DNA of 64,000 nucleotides from Diatrype stigma (Eukaryota > Ascomycota > Sordariomycetes > Xylariales > Diatrypaceae), in contig JAKJXP020000072.1 in the NCBI GenBank assembly GCA_022225965.2, forward strand, positions 124,001 to 188,000. The letters run 5' to 3'. How positions within the stretch are numbered: position 1 is the first letter of the stretch; the number at the start of each line of letters is the position of its first letter. Of the stretch, positions 45,472-57,028 are shown piece by piece. The notes beneath the pieces are model-generated. The model saw only the letters and a program-made list of their open reading frames with translations. It searched no databases and was not told the DNA's origin. The position numbers and the translations under genes were made by a program.

Positions 45472-48013
45472 GAAAATCTTGAAAGCAGTCCGTCCCTTTA
45501 CTATGGGAACATATATAAAAGGTTAAGCAAATATAGGACACTCTATAGCAAACACCCCATAGTCTGCTTATAAGAACCTATGCTAACATATAGAACTACC
45601 TTTAACTAATTGAATTAGATATTACCGTCCTATTCAATGACTAGAGATCTCATCAGCTTCGCGGCCTAGATCTTTGTCAAATATTCCTCGCCATTGTAAA
45701 TATATAGATCTTCTGTACTCCTACTTATACAAGGCGAGCAGCAGCTTAGCACCATCGCTCCATAGCGTATACAACAACACATGCCTCTTCTCATACACAA
45801 CACATCTTACCTCCAACCAAACCTGGCTTTGAGCTTCGTATCCTAGACCAACGATGGTGCATGGTCCGAGTTAAGACTCAGTGGTGGTGTGGGTCACATG
45901 GTGAACGGAAAACCTATATATAACGGTGGATCGTATGGTCACTAAGATCCTGGAGCTATATAACTCACCAAAACCAAAGTAGATGGTAGACGACACCAAT
46001 TCTTATTCGACCCCCGGGGGGAGAATGAAGGGATAAAGGGAAAGAGATATGATAGAACGACCTGAATGGAGTCTAGCAGTGTTGAAGGCTTGAATAGCTT
46101 GCTTGATGACCCCTAGAATGGGGGCTAGGTGTCTTAAAATGGATGGATTATCTGCACTTTTGTAGACCGGGGCTCGTATCCTATAGCAGCATACGCATTG
46201 CAGCGTTAAGGGGAAAGTGTCAATTCCCGTATCGGCAGTGAAGGTACTAGATTAGCTCACAATCAGACAACATAGACGCAATCGAATACGCCATAGACAC
46301 AATGTCGGCTAGAAATGAATACCGCATGCCCGAGGAATTCGCTACCGGTCCCATTCCACCATTCATACTGATCTAGCCGGGCATGGCCGTGTAGCTATGC
46401 TTACCTTCGTCCACAACCGCCTCATCCTCGTCGGTGATGACTTCCATGAGTGCGAGGCCGTGCGGCGGCAAGGGAAAATGTGTGGCGTTGAAAGCAGCGC
46501 TAACGAGGCGTAAGCCGGCGGCGAGGGAACTGCACTTTCGAGCTACTAATATTGGTGCTCCTGCCCCTGTTCCGGTGATGCCCAAGAAACTCGTCCAAGT
46601 TCTTGAAGCTCTGGGATTTATCTGGTTTACCGCTCTCAAGGGGGCGGGAAAGTTCAGTTCATCAATAGTGAGAGGATATTTCCAGAGCCTAAGGATGCAA
46701 CCGCAAAAGCCGGGAACTCAACTTTCCCTTCCACAACAGCGCTGTGTTCACAGTTCACCATCGTGGCCATGACGCTCTGCGAGTAGTACAACACTGTTAT
46801 TGCTTTGCTGCAGCGGATGAAGGCTTGGAGTGTGCTTGTGACAACCGGTTGGACTATGTACGCAGCGGTACGGCGGACCACCCTGATAATCGGAAAACAA
46901 CCTACTCGCGGAGCGTTAAGTAGCGAGGTGGTGAACTAGGACGTGTAAGAGTAGCCAAGAGTTGACATGCAAAATAAAGAAGCGATGCTAACAAGTGACT
47001 CGATTTCCACTGGGTTTCAAATACTATCTCTGTATCTACTTTAGCAAGAAAAAAACACAAGATTTGATAGTCAAAATATCAAGATGTACTTAAACTGATT
47101 CAAGAGCATAGATATAGTTGACGGCCAACCTTGAAGTCTCTCTCCGGGAGAGCCTTAAGCCAACATAACTATCTGGTGGAGTAACAGTTAGCTACTTGCA
47201 CATACTTGAGGCCGATAACTCTGTTTACTACTGACTTGTTTCTGGTCTCTTATACCTCCTAGGATAACTTCACTTCCGGATTATGGTAAAAGCATGACAA
47301 TATCATATTTAGTCTGCTCTTTATGTAACCCCGTAAACTGGTAATGTAACATCCATGATGTGGTGGGGAATAAATTACCTACAGGTACCCATATCGGTCT
47401 GATCAAGTACGTACATGTATGTACATACATGTATGTGCACTAAGTATGTAGTGAGTTAGCTAGGTATCAGTAGGTACCATAAGCACTGGCTATTTCAGCT
47501 GCCTGGCGGATACTGCACTGAAGGTGTAATGTACATACAACATAGTGACATGGATAGCACTGGCAAGTTTGAAGCTTAGACCAAACGCAAGAGACTGTGC
47601 AGGTCATAGCAAGAACCCTCATCAGCATGCTTCGCTCCTCCAGAACCTTAATTCCACCTCCTCCAGTCTTACATTGAGACCCAGACCCAGAACATTGACA
47701 CCCAGGGCTCCTCCATATTACAATACCCCAAGAAGTGAGAAGGTGGCTTTCGCTTTCTAGCCACTCCTGCATGGAGACAAGCCAGAGTGCCCGTGTAGGC
47801 AGTCGTTGCCAGTACCTAGTAGTAATCACTTTTAGGTAAGCACGTGTCATCTATCACATGCTGGTGACTGCATATGGCCGGCCTGTCTTCCCACGACAGT
47901 AGACAAATGCTGAACTACATCACAGATTTCTATGAACTCTTACACAAGGGATATCTCTCTTAGACGCGCCACTGTGCCAAGGTTTTATTTCTATTGCAGG
48001 CGTGCATTTCATC
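45472..48013. other. Gene-poor region right of the LTR element
   Basis: 2.5 kb. The minus strand of about 46390-46880 has a protein-like stretch (HFPLPPHGLALMEVITDEDEA followed by a GTAAGC donor) that could be a gene relic, but I do not recognise it and the frames do not join. A 22-bp perfect palindrome of TACATGTATG type lies at 47412-47433. Nothing else can be supported. Confidence 0.45.
47412..47433. repeat. 22-bp perfect palindrome
   Basis: Each arm reads TACATGTATGT and meets its own complement with no spacer. It is rich in TACATG/CATGTA and may be a microsatellite by-product. Confidence 0.85.
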
Positions 48014-49075
48014 ATGACTACGCCCTTGGCTATAAAGCGGATGACGAGGGAGCGCCAAGTCCTCGAGAAAGAGAACTCGGACTACTTTGTTCGCTTTGAG
48101 GATAACGACCTGCTAGAGTTCGAGGCCTATGTTGTAGGACCCGATGATACGCTCTACCAGCACAAACTTATTAAGCTTCACTTCGAAATCCCCGAAAACT
48201 ATCCGATGGTAAGCCGTGTTCTGGCCCTTTCTCCTTGCCCGTGGCATTGCAATATTAACAAGAGAACCTCAGGTACCGCCGAAGGTCACTTTCCTCCAAC
48301 ATTCTGGGCACAGAATCCATCCGAACCTTTATGTCGAAGGCAAAGTGTGCCTCAGCATACTTGGCACATGGGCTGGCGAGCCATGGGCCTTTGGAATGAA
48401 TTGCAACACAGGTACGTTCCACAAACTATCTGCTACAATTCGCCGGCCCGTCCTTTGCTCATCAAGATAGTCCTTATTACCATCAGATCGCTGTTAGACA
48501 ACGAGCCATACAAGCATGAACCTGGCCGCGAGGATGACCCGCAGTTCAACAGGTTTGTTGAATACACGACCTGGCGATGGCTGTTGCTGGATTATCTCGA
48601 AAGGGAGGCGCAGCCGGCCGCCAGAGAGTTCCTGCTGAAGCACCTTCGAGAACGAGGGTCCCGGATGATGGACGAGCTCCGACGACAACAGGCGGCACAT
48701 TCCCAAATAGTACAGTTCGCTTCACCTTACATCAACGGCCCGTCTAATATAAGACCCGAGTATCCGCACCTCATTCAAGAGCTGAGTGACTTCATAGCGG
48801 AAGCACAAGAACAAGTACCAGCGACATCGGGTGGCATCAAGAGGCCTTTGGATGAATCGCCCCCCGCCCCTACGAACGTTCAACACACCACTGACGAGCC
48901 GGAGCGCCAGCAGCCGAAGAGAGCCAAGACGGAAGAGGAAGATAATGATACGTCGCACATTATCGATCTCACATTTTCGAGCAGCCCAGAGCCAGAGGGA
49001 TCTGACTCTGAAGGGAAGGAAGCCACGGGCATGGCGAAAAGTACATTTGCTCCTGCGAAGGCTTCGGCCGAGTAG
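48014..49075 (+). CDS. Ubiquitin-conjugating enzyme E2, UBE2Z-like, with C-terminal SUMO-interacting motif
   Basis: Three exons (48014-48208, 48273-48411, 48471-49075) give 312 residues. The UBC fold is complete: N-terminal helix (AIKRMTRERQVLEKE), the YP of ENYPM, PPKVTFLQH, then HPNLYVEGKVCLSILGTW with HPN at 81-83 and catalytic Cys91. IRSLLDNEPYKHEPG is the UBE2Z/UBE2O-type extension. A C-terminal half not found in minimal E2s has a helical region, a basic patch (QQPKRAKTEEE) that may be a nuclear signal, and SHIIDLTFSSSPEPE. This last matches the hydrophobic core plus Ser/acid flank of a SUMO-interacting motif. The enzyme takes ubiquitin or a like protein from E1 as a thioester. ATG 48014 is preferred over the in-frame GTG at 48002. 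Confidence 0.88.
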   Translation: MTTPLAIKRMTRERQVLEKENSDYFVRFEDNDLLEFEAYVVGPDDTLYQHKLIKLHFEIPENYPMVSRVLALSPCPWHCNINKRTSGTAEGHFPPTFWAQNPSEPLCRRQSVPQHTWHMGWRAMGLWNELQHRYVPQTICYNSPARPLLIKIVLITIRSLLDNEPYKHEPGREDDPQFNRFVEYTTWRWLLLDYLEREAQPAAREFLLKHLRERGSRMMDELRRQQAAHSQIVQFASPYINGPSNIRPEYPHLIQELSDFIAEAQEQVPATSGGIKRPLDESPPAPTNVQHTTDEPERQQPKRAKTEEEDNDTSHIIDLTFSSSPEPEGSDSEGKEATGMAKSTFAPAKASAE

Positions 49076-49953
49076 ACCACTTATCAAAGAGGTGCCCGCA
49101 TTCATTGCATTCCTGCTATGCCTACCACTTCTCCGAAGTCAGGTGGATAGATCACCTTGCGTGTCTTCTCTTCTCCAGGGTTTCGCTGTCCCCGGAGAGC
49201 AATAGCCTATCTTGCAGGCACCAAATCCGACCAAATTTGTATCGCAACGGACGCCAGCCTTTTCTGGCCCATTAGCTGTATAACAGGATAGTTAATGGTA
49301 GCATTTCGAGGCAAGGGGAATGTCCGACTATGATTCGCTGGTAGGATCTTGGTGTGGTGCGCTTCCTCTGGAAATTGCTAGATTTTAGATGTTAATAGTA
49401 TCAGAATTGCGTACAAATAGCCCCCAATCCGCTGAACATACTCCCCACCGTGACCTACGAACTGTAGAACGCACATGCAACCGGAACCGGCTGAGTACTT
49501 ATATGTTCATCTAGGGGCTTGTTGCTGGGAACTCAGCCGTATCAGCTGGGACACCTAGCAGCGATAAGATCCGTATGAACGTAGCTAGAAGTGTTCGGAG
49601 CCTCGGAGGGATGGATACCATTAAATATCTAGCTCCGTACCTAGGTACGATACGAAGTACGTAAAGTAGTATGCCGATGATCCTTACCTTAGCCTTCTTT
49701 GAATACTCAGCTACTGTACCCGTTAGGCATGGCATCGACCGTAGGCTGATATTACAGCCCCACCTAAAACCCCCTCAGCCGTTATGCTTGAGCGTTATGC
49801 TCGCCAACGACCCATTCCTGAGCTCGGTGTCGAGCACTTATAAAGACAACCCGAGCTGCCTTAACCGTTATGCTTAAGAGCTACCTCGTGGGATAATTAC
49901 TACACACGAACTTTGAGAATATAATACAGAAGCCGACCTGCCCGTTGTTGAAC
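49076..49953. other. Intergenic, upstream of the DUF3425 regulator
   Basis: Terminator of the E2 gene and promoter of the next. It includes CCTAGG motifs near 49640 and a duplicated GCCGTTATGCTTGAGCG / ACCGTTATGCTTAAGAG pair at 49780 and 49866. No gene is seen. Confidence 0.5.
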
Positions 49954-51436
49954 ATGAGCTCCACTGAAAATCTGGGGGGAGGTTCAGAAGTGGTGGGGGC
50001 CTCACCACCGTCGCCGCACAATGCGGCGGCGTATAGGAAACCGAAGACGCGGCAGAGACTGCACAAACCCCCACCGGCGCTGCCGGTTCCGGATATGAAC
50101 GAGAATGCCGAGGAGCGGAAGCGCGTGTTGAACGTCCTAGCTCAACGTCGGTATCGTAAGTCTTTTGTTTCTTGGTAACACACACACACACATACACACA
50201 TATATATATATGACCATCGCATATATCTGATTCACTCACAACTCATTACCAGGGGAACGAAAGAGGCAAGCGAAAGGGGGAAAGGCAGTACCATCAGCTA
50301 CCATTGTCATCAAGAGTGCTCAAGATGCCAATCACAAAGGAGATCAACCCACAACCCAGGAGCTACACCTCAACCCGAATCCATGCGCAGGCACCCCCGG
50401 GGATGGAAGCAGCGAGATTGATGATCCGCTACTGTTCCAGGATATCTTCGGCTCCGGACTATCTACGGACGTCGTCCTGCTAGGAGAGGAAACAGAGAAC
50501 CTGAACCTAGACTTAGGCCTGCAGGGCTGGGAGGAGTCCATGAACTGCACCTCCTTAGGCCCTACGACGACGATCATGCCCGGCTTAGTCGAAGGACCTC
50601 CTCCTGATGTCGACGCGGGGCTGCATCTCGACTTCGGGAGCGACACTGCTTCCACCTTCGCTATATCGTCGTCACAGACCCCCTTTTACCACCATCTTCC
50701 ACTACCAATATCACCCAGGGGAAACAACTCTGGCTCCGCAGTAACGCCTTACGATATTAGTTCATCATCACCGACAACGACAACGACCGTCGCTTTATCA
50801 TCATCATCATCATCATCCCACGACCACAACAACAGCAGAAACAACGACAACGACGACGAGGGCGACTTCTTCACGTTCCCAGACTCCTACCACCTCCCGA
50901 TGGCGGAGCTCGCGCTCCTGCGCGCCTTCGGGCGCATCGGGAAGCGCCTCGGCCTCGAGCTGGGCGCGCTCTGGGAGCTGGGAGCGCGCTCGCCGTTCGT
51001 GGCTGTTGCCGCGGCGGGAGACAAGCCTGCGCGATCATCGCCGTCGCCATCACAACAACAACAGCTGCCGCCGCACCTGCAGCCGACGCGGGCCCAGAGC
51101 ACGGTGCCGCACCACCCGGTGCTGGACCTGCTGCCGTGGCCGGTGGTGCGCGACCGGCTGATCACGGTGCTCAGCCTGCCGGAGGGGGCTCGGCCTTGCA
51201 GTAACGGTGCAGGGGGAGGGGGAGGAGTGAACATGGCGCTGGTGCAGTTCTCGTACGACATGGAGGACGCGGCGGAGGGGATCCGGATCTGGGGCGGCGA
51301 CGTGTACGACCCGCGGGCCTGGGAGGTCGGGCAGGCCCTGTTCGAGAGGTGGTGGTTTGTCTTCGATCGCGAGGTCGTCGCGCAGAGCAACTATTGGAGG
51401 CGGTTGAGGGGGGCGGGGGAGCTTTGTGTGAGGTGA
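49954..51436 (+). CDS. bZIP-like transcription regulator with DUF3425 domain
   Basis: Two exons (49954-50155, 50253-51436) give 461 residues. The basic region AEERKRVLNVLAQRRYRRERKR (about 52-73) contains the NxxAQRRYR signature of fungal bZIP proteins and is split by the intron after the first base of codon 68. No leucine heptads follow it. The middle is acidic and Ser/Thr/Asn rich (activation-like). The C-terminal third carries the DUF3425 marks HPVLDLLPWPVVRDRLI and RIWGGDVYDPRAWEVGQALFERWWFVFDREV. Such proteins are presumed transcription factors, several found near secondary metabolism or stress genes. The target is unknown here. The start is ATG 49954, and the intron contains CA and TA microsatellites. 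Confidence 0.85.
50182..50210 (+). repeat. (CA)n/(TA)n microsatellite in an intron
   Basis: ACACACACACACAC-type repeat passing into TATATATATA, inside the only intron of the DUF3425 regulator gene. Confidence 0.85.
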
Positions 51437-53676
51437 GGGGGAGGGGTGAAGTGAAGAAAAGGGGGGATGATCTAAGATAAGGTCGACTAGGTTCCCATTC
51501 AGGGGTATTGGGCTCAATCCTTTTGTGGGATTCATACTGCTGGGTTTTGTAGATATGTATATTGTATATTTGGTATATGTATATATGTGTGTGTCGACTA
51601 CCAGGAATGCGCCTGTGTATCTTGGGATGTTGGCTGGTAGGGGAATAGGGGGGGTTGTAGGAGGTGCTGGGTCAAGGCCGTCAACCAGCGGGGACACACC
51701 AAGGAATGATTGCCTGTACATGCTTGCGTATTGACGGACTGACAGGGAAGCTAACTGTTTAGGCCAATCCCTTCTTACCACGAGAGGCTTGGTAACAGGG
51801 ACTCACCGCTTGCTTTTTCATAGTATATACGTAGTTGGATCTCACGAATCCCGTGAATCTGCGTGGCCACCAGACACTCAATAATAGGTACTATCAGATA
51901 TCATACCTCCCCAACAAATTCTAGGAGGTCTAGTTATCGTACATCTCTTGGATTGTCCTGGCTTATCTGTATGTCCATATATGCTCCGGTGGTAATGTCA
52001 ATGGCCCTGTTGATGCTGAATTGAAACCTCTCAACTTTTCCTTCAGCACGGAAAAGCGATGACATCATCGTCCGTGTATGTAACAACCTAGTAGGCACGT
52101 GGTGTGTAATGTCTTGACGGCCCAAAATCAAATATAATAATATGATCCTACGGCTCAACCCCTTTCGAATCCCAAACATCGGAGGAGTCTTGCTCGTCAA
52201 GTTGACATATAACCTCCGGCCACTCCGGTTTCAGGGAAACAAGACTGAGCCGCAGTAGCGGTGAATGGCGACAAGCACATCCATCCCTCGTACCTATCCA
52301 ATAGTCCTTCTATCGGAGACCCGCGCGGGGCATTTTCCGGCGATCGGAAGCAAGGGTTAGGTTAACAAACTACTTGGAACGGGGTGAGGGGTGATGCGCA
52401 GGGGTAGAGAGCTAAAAAAGGGGGAGTGCTAGCTAAGTAAATATGGATGTACTAGTTATTCGATTATTCGAAAAATTACTTCGCGATATAATCCGTACTC
52501 TATCTGGGTTCACCTGCAAAGTCTAGTGATAATTAATCCTATAATTTTGCTGTACCTTTTCTTGTTTTACATCTACACATCATTGCCGACATATGTTTTC
52601 TTCGAGCGAAGCTTAGACATCAAATGTGATATTTGTTTCATGTTCATCCGTCCACGCCATCTTCATTGTAACTTGTAAGTGTCGGGTTTCCCAGTGAGAT
52701 TAGCGGATACCTATATGTATGTATAGAGCTATAGTAGCACAATGGCAGGCGGCGCTAGAAACGCTTACGAAGTACTTGCGTTAGTAATACACACCTACAT
52801 GTACTTAGCACACTTGAATATACCTACATACATACACACACACATGGCTGCACACATGGACCGGTTCCCAGGGTCTTCTTAAAGCTCCTGGGCGTTCTTG
52901 GGTGACATTAGCTTCCAAGTTGGTCTGGTAAGCCAATGAAAACCCGGTTCCGGAGGTGGGGGATGTTGCGCTAAGGCGGGCTGGCAGAGCTGGCAGGGCG
53001 TTAGTCGAGTCGTACGCCCACCCTCGAGCTTCACAAGCTGATCGCTAACAAATACTACCTAGGCACCTAGGTGCTAACTAAAACTACCATTCAAGCGTTG
53101 AGTAGGTAGGCAGTGGTAGGCTGGCTACCTAGGCTGCTATGTAGGCTACCTGGATTACCTAGACTCCCTGGACTACCTGACTACCTACATAAGGTATTAC
53201 TGGAGAAATTCAATCTGGCGGGCCCTCTTCTTTCTCCCGCATTTTTCTCTGTTCCTTTCCCCCATCCTCCTAATCATCTGTCGGTGTATGCAGCGAGTGT
53301 CGGACGGGAGGGGACGTTTCAAAATCGCATTGAGAGGGTAAAAAGACATCTCAGTTCACTTGAGGGTCTTTATATGTTCTTCAATAAAAATTTGTCTAGG
53401 TAAGTGCGAGTATAGGTGGTCTCCCGTGTTTCCCCCTTCATATTAGTTCACCATATTAGTTCACTTCAACCCCACGTTTGCTACTCGGGTCCCTTTTTAT
53501 TCAAGATTTCATCCGGCCAGAACTCCACGGCTGTGAACCCCGAAGCCTCGATCGGTTGCTAATTTCTTCCAGTATTTCATAATATTTAGAATTCTTAGCC
53601 ATTCTTTTTCAATTGGTTCACACCCGGTGTTCAGTTGGTTGCTCGAATTTCCCTTGATCCGTCTAATACCGCCAAA
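51437..53676. other. Intergenic, upstream of the methylenetetrahydrofolate reductase gene
   Basis: 2.2 kb with no supportable gene. 52820-52850 has a CATA/CA repeat. 53060-53190 has a dense set of CTACCTAGG/CTACCTGG words, probably a local low-complexity expansion. The 5' leader of the reductase lies just before 53677. Confidence 0.5.
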
Positions 53677-55613
53677 ATGCATATCAACGACATGATCGTC
53701 GAAGCTGAGAGGTCGGGCCAACCGTCCTTCTCCTTCGAGTACTTCCCCCCAAAGACCGCCCAGGGTGTACAGAACCTCTACGACCGTATCGAACGCATGT
53801 ACGACTTTGGCCCCAAGTTCATCGATATCACCTGGGGCGCTGGTGGGCGGATTGCGGAGCTGACCTGCGAGATGGTTGTGCAAGCTCAGACCTACTTCGG
53901 CCTAGAGACGTGTATGCATCTGACCTGCACGGATATGGGGGAGGAGAAGGTCAATGACGCCTTGGCAAAGGCCTACAAGGCTGGGTGCACCAATATTCTG
54001 GCTTTGCGAGGCGACCCCCCGCGGGAAAAGGAGAAGTGGACCGCTACCGAGGATAAGTTTCAGTACGCGAGAGACCTCGTCGCTCACATCCGCAACAAAT
54101 ACGGAAGCCACTTCGGAATTGGCGTGGCTGGGTATCCCGAAGGTTGTGACGACAACAAGGACGAGGAACAGCTTCTGGACCATCTCAAGGAGAAAGTCGA
54201 TATGGGTGCTACATTCATCGTTACCCAGATGTTCTACGACGCGGACAACTTCGTACGCTGGATGGGCAAGGTGCGAGATAGGGGTATCACAGTGCCCATC
54301 CTACCAGGAATCATGCCCATCGCCACATATGCCAGTTTCCTTCGGAGAGCAAACCACATGAACTGCAAGATTCCGGACGGCTGGATGGAGGCCTTGGACC
54401 CAGTAAAGAACGACGATGCTGCCGTGAGGAATGTCGGCAAGAGCTTGGTGGCTGATCTGTGCCGGAAGATTATGGCAGCCGGTATTGTCCACCTGCACTT
54501 CTATACGATGAACCTGGCTCAAGCCACTCGCATGGTGTTGGAAGAATTGGATTGGATGCCTACAAGCACCCGTCCACGCAAGCAGGCATTGCCCTGGAAG
54601 CAGTCCCTTAGTCTCGGACGCCGCGATGAGGATGTTCGGCCGATCTTCTGGCGCAACCGTAACAAGTCGTACATATCAAGGACAATGGACTGGGACGAGT
54701 TTCCCAATGGTCGGTGGGGTGATTCGCGATCACCTGCGTTTGGCGAGCTGGATGCATATGGCATAGGCTTGACAGGCACCAACGAGTCCAATCGGAAGAA
54801 GTGGGGTGAGCCCAAGTGCATCAAGGATATTGCGAATCTTTTCGTTCGCTACTTAGAGGAGGATATCGAGACCTTGCCCTGGAGCGAAGCGCCACTGACC
54901 GCCGAAGCCGACTCTATCAAAGAAGACCTCATCAAGCTCAACCAACGAGGATTGTTGACCATCAACTCCCAGCCGGCAGTGAATGGTGTCAAGTCATCCC
55001 ATTCTGTGCATGGTTGGGGCCCGCCAAACGGCTACGTTTACCAGAAGGCCTACCTAGAGCTCCTAGTCCCACCTGAGTTGATCTCCGAGGTACTTTCGCG
55101 CATTCATGATCATCCGGATCTGTCGTACTACGCCGTCACCAGAACTGGCATTCTGAAGACGAACGCACCTTCCGAAGGGCCGAATGCCGTTACTTGGGGT
55201 GTCTTCCCAGGCAAGGAGATCGTCCAGCCGACCATTGTAGAGAGCATCAGTTTCCTAGCTTGGAGGGACGAGGCCTATAGACTGGGCAAGGACTGGGCGC
55301 ACTGCTACGATGCCAACACTCCCAGCCGGGTGCTGATAGACAAAATCATGGATGAATGGTATTTGGTCAACATCGGTAAGACTCATAGCTGCTTGGACCC
55401 AAGAATACAGACTAACTCGACCGCATAGTTAACAACGATTTCCACCGACCAAGAACCATCTTCGAGGTTTTCGAGGGGCTAGAAGCCAGGGACTTAGACG
55501 TGGCAGTTCAACCCGGGGCTAACGGAGTCAACAACGGAACCAGCGCCGACCAAAGCGGTGGAACTAATGGCAAGGCTGAACCCGGTGGTTCGAGCATGGC
55601 GACAGCAGGTTAA
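53677..55613 (+). CDS. met13: Methylenetetrahydrofolate reductase (Met13-like)
   Basis: Two exons (53677-55375, 55429-55613) give 627 residues. The enzyme reduces 5,10-methylene-THF to 5-methyl-THF with FAD and NAD(P)H, feeding methionine synthesis in the cytosol. The N-terminal TIM-barrel domain has SFEYFPPKTAQGVQNLYDRI (catalytic Glu in FEYFPPKT), FIDITWGAGG, CMHLTCTDM, ILALRGDPP, GVAGYPEG, FIVTQMFYD and PGIMPI. The second half is the eukaryotic regulatory domain (ISRTMDWDEFPNGRWGDSRS...). The wording of the N-terminus (YFPPKTAQGVQNLYDRI) matches the MET13 type more than MET12. The last exon adds a short Gly/Asn-rich tail after FHRPRTIFEVFEGL. ATG 53677 is the first Met before the barrel. 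Confidence 0.95.
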
Positions 55614-57028
55614 CTTACGACGGTAATGACGAAATCGGCGTACTTTGGATTTTCAACACAGCATCAGGCCGGAAGGATGGCCTAGGAGTTATGTCTTTTT
55701 CAACGAAGCATATGCAATGGGCGTTTTGTTACAAGGGTCCCAGATTTTTCAACAAAAAATCGGAGCAGGAGGGAAATAGGGGTTGGCATGATTCCCAGGG
55801 TGGAAAAGGGTCCTGGCCAAAGAAAAGGAATAAAAGATGAGGAAGGTGCATTATATCTCAACGATACCCCCCGGAGCGAAAATAGTCGGGACACATAGGA
55901 GAAGAAGATTAGGCAGAGAAGGGGACTGAAAACAACCGTGTCTGTTTGGAAGTCGTAGTCAGGGGGAGCTTGCAACTCCCCGTATAGGACACAATCCTAC
56001 CCGCCAGGTTCTTCGGTGACTATACCGGAGGCTTAAGTGGAGATCGGGTTGAACAATTGCTAATCAATTATTCATCCCGCCCGGGATGGCAAATTGCGCC
56101 AATATTCTGCTGGTGACTGAATACCTTTGATTCCTCGTATATATCCATCGCGATGCTGAGGCTCCTTGGTCCCGACCACTCGGGGTCTTAAAATTCACCT
56201 AAACCCCGAGCTCGTGGCATCGAAACGTCGCTCGGGCGGGACTGGGACTGGGATAGGGATACTGGCAATGCTGCAGTAGCGGTAGCTAGGGTTTCTAAAA
56301 ATGCAACCTTGGAACACTCTTCCGATAAGTGTAGAATAGTGTAAAGTGGCGTTTTAAACCGTTGAAAACGCGCTACACTGTCCATGGTCGGTGCCACACC
56401 TGGTACAATATTATGTTTATGTATACATTTTCCCATAACTACTCACATACATAAGTACTTCGCTTCCCAAAAGTACGGTTTTGAACACACACAGTTCAAT
56501 TCAATTGAATTCGATTCATTTCAAACAGAAGCCTTCGCAGTAGCTCACGGCCTAGATCCTGCCCTGTCTTATCGGCCTCAAGGAAGACCACTCACAGACC
56601 TGAGACGGCCTGGGCCGAGTAGTACCGCATGCGAGACATGGGGTCGCGGCGGATCCAATGTTACCCTACCACCTAGTAGCGCTGACCGCTCGGCCTCCCC
56701 TTGCCTCTGTTAGGTCAGCTTGATTATCTTCCCTCGCGGTAGTGACTCCGCTTGGCAAAGGCTAAGGTCGACTATAGTTGTGACATTATGAAACTATACT
56801 ACTGGAACGGGGCCCCGAGATGTAGGTTGGTATACACGTCCAGTATAAAAGCGCATGGCTTCCTGCGATGCGTCCATCTGGTGAGCTGTGCATGCTTCAA
56901 GGTCATACTCCGTTCTACAAGGGCCCTTTGTTCTATATAAGCCACCTACGACAGCCGGGTTCCTCCTCGGACAAAGACAAATAGTCACCAACTCACTCCC
57001 ACACATAGAAACGCACAACAACTACATC
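55614..57028. other. Intergenic, upstream of the GT1 glycosyltransferase gene
   Basis: 1.4 kb containing the reductase terminator and the promoter of the next gene. No gene or RNA is recognised. Confidence 0.5.
56934..56940 (+). promoter_or_regulatory. TATA box of the GT1 glycosyltransferase gene
   Basis: TATATAA, 89 bp before the start codon. A second TATAAAA sits at 56844-56850. The nearer one fits a short leader. Confidence 0.5.

Noticed and set aside
46373..46881. Possible gene relic on the minus strand
   Set aside because: HFPLPPHGLALMEVITDEDEA followed by a GTAAGC donor is suggestive, but the two frames do not join and I do not recognise the family.
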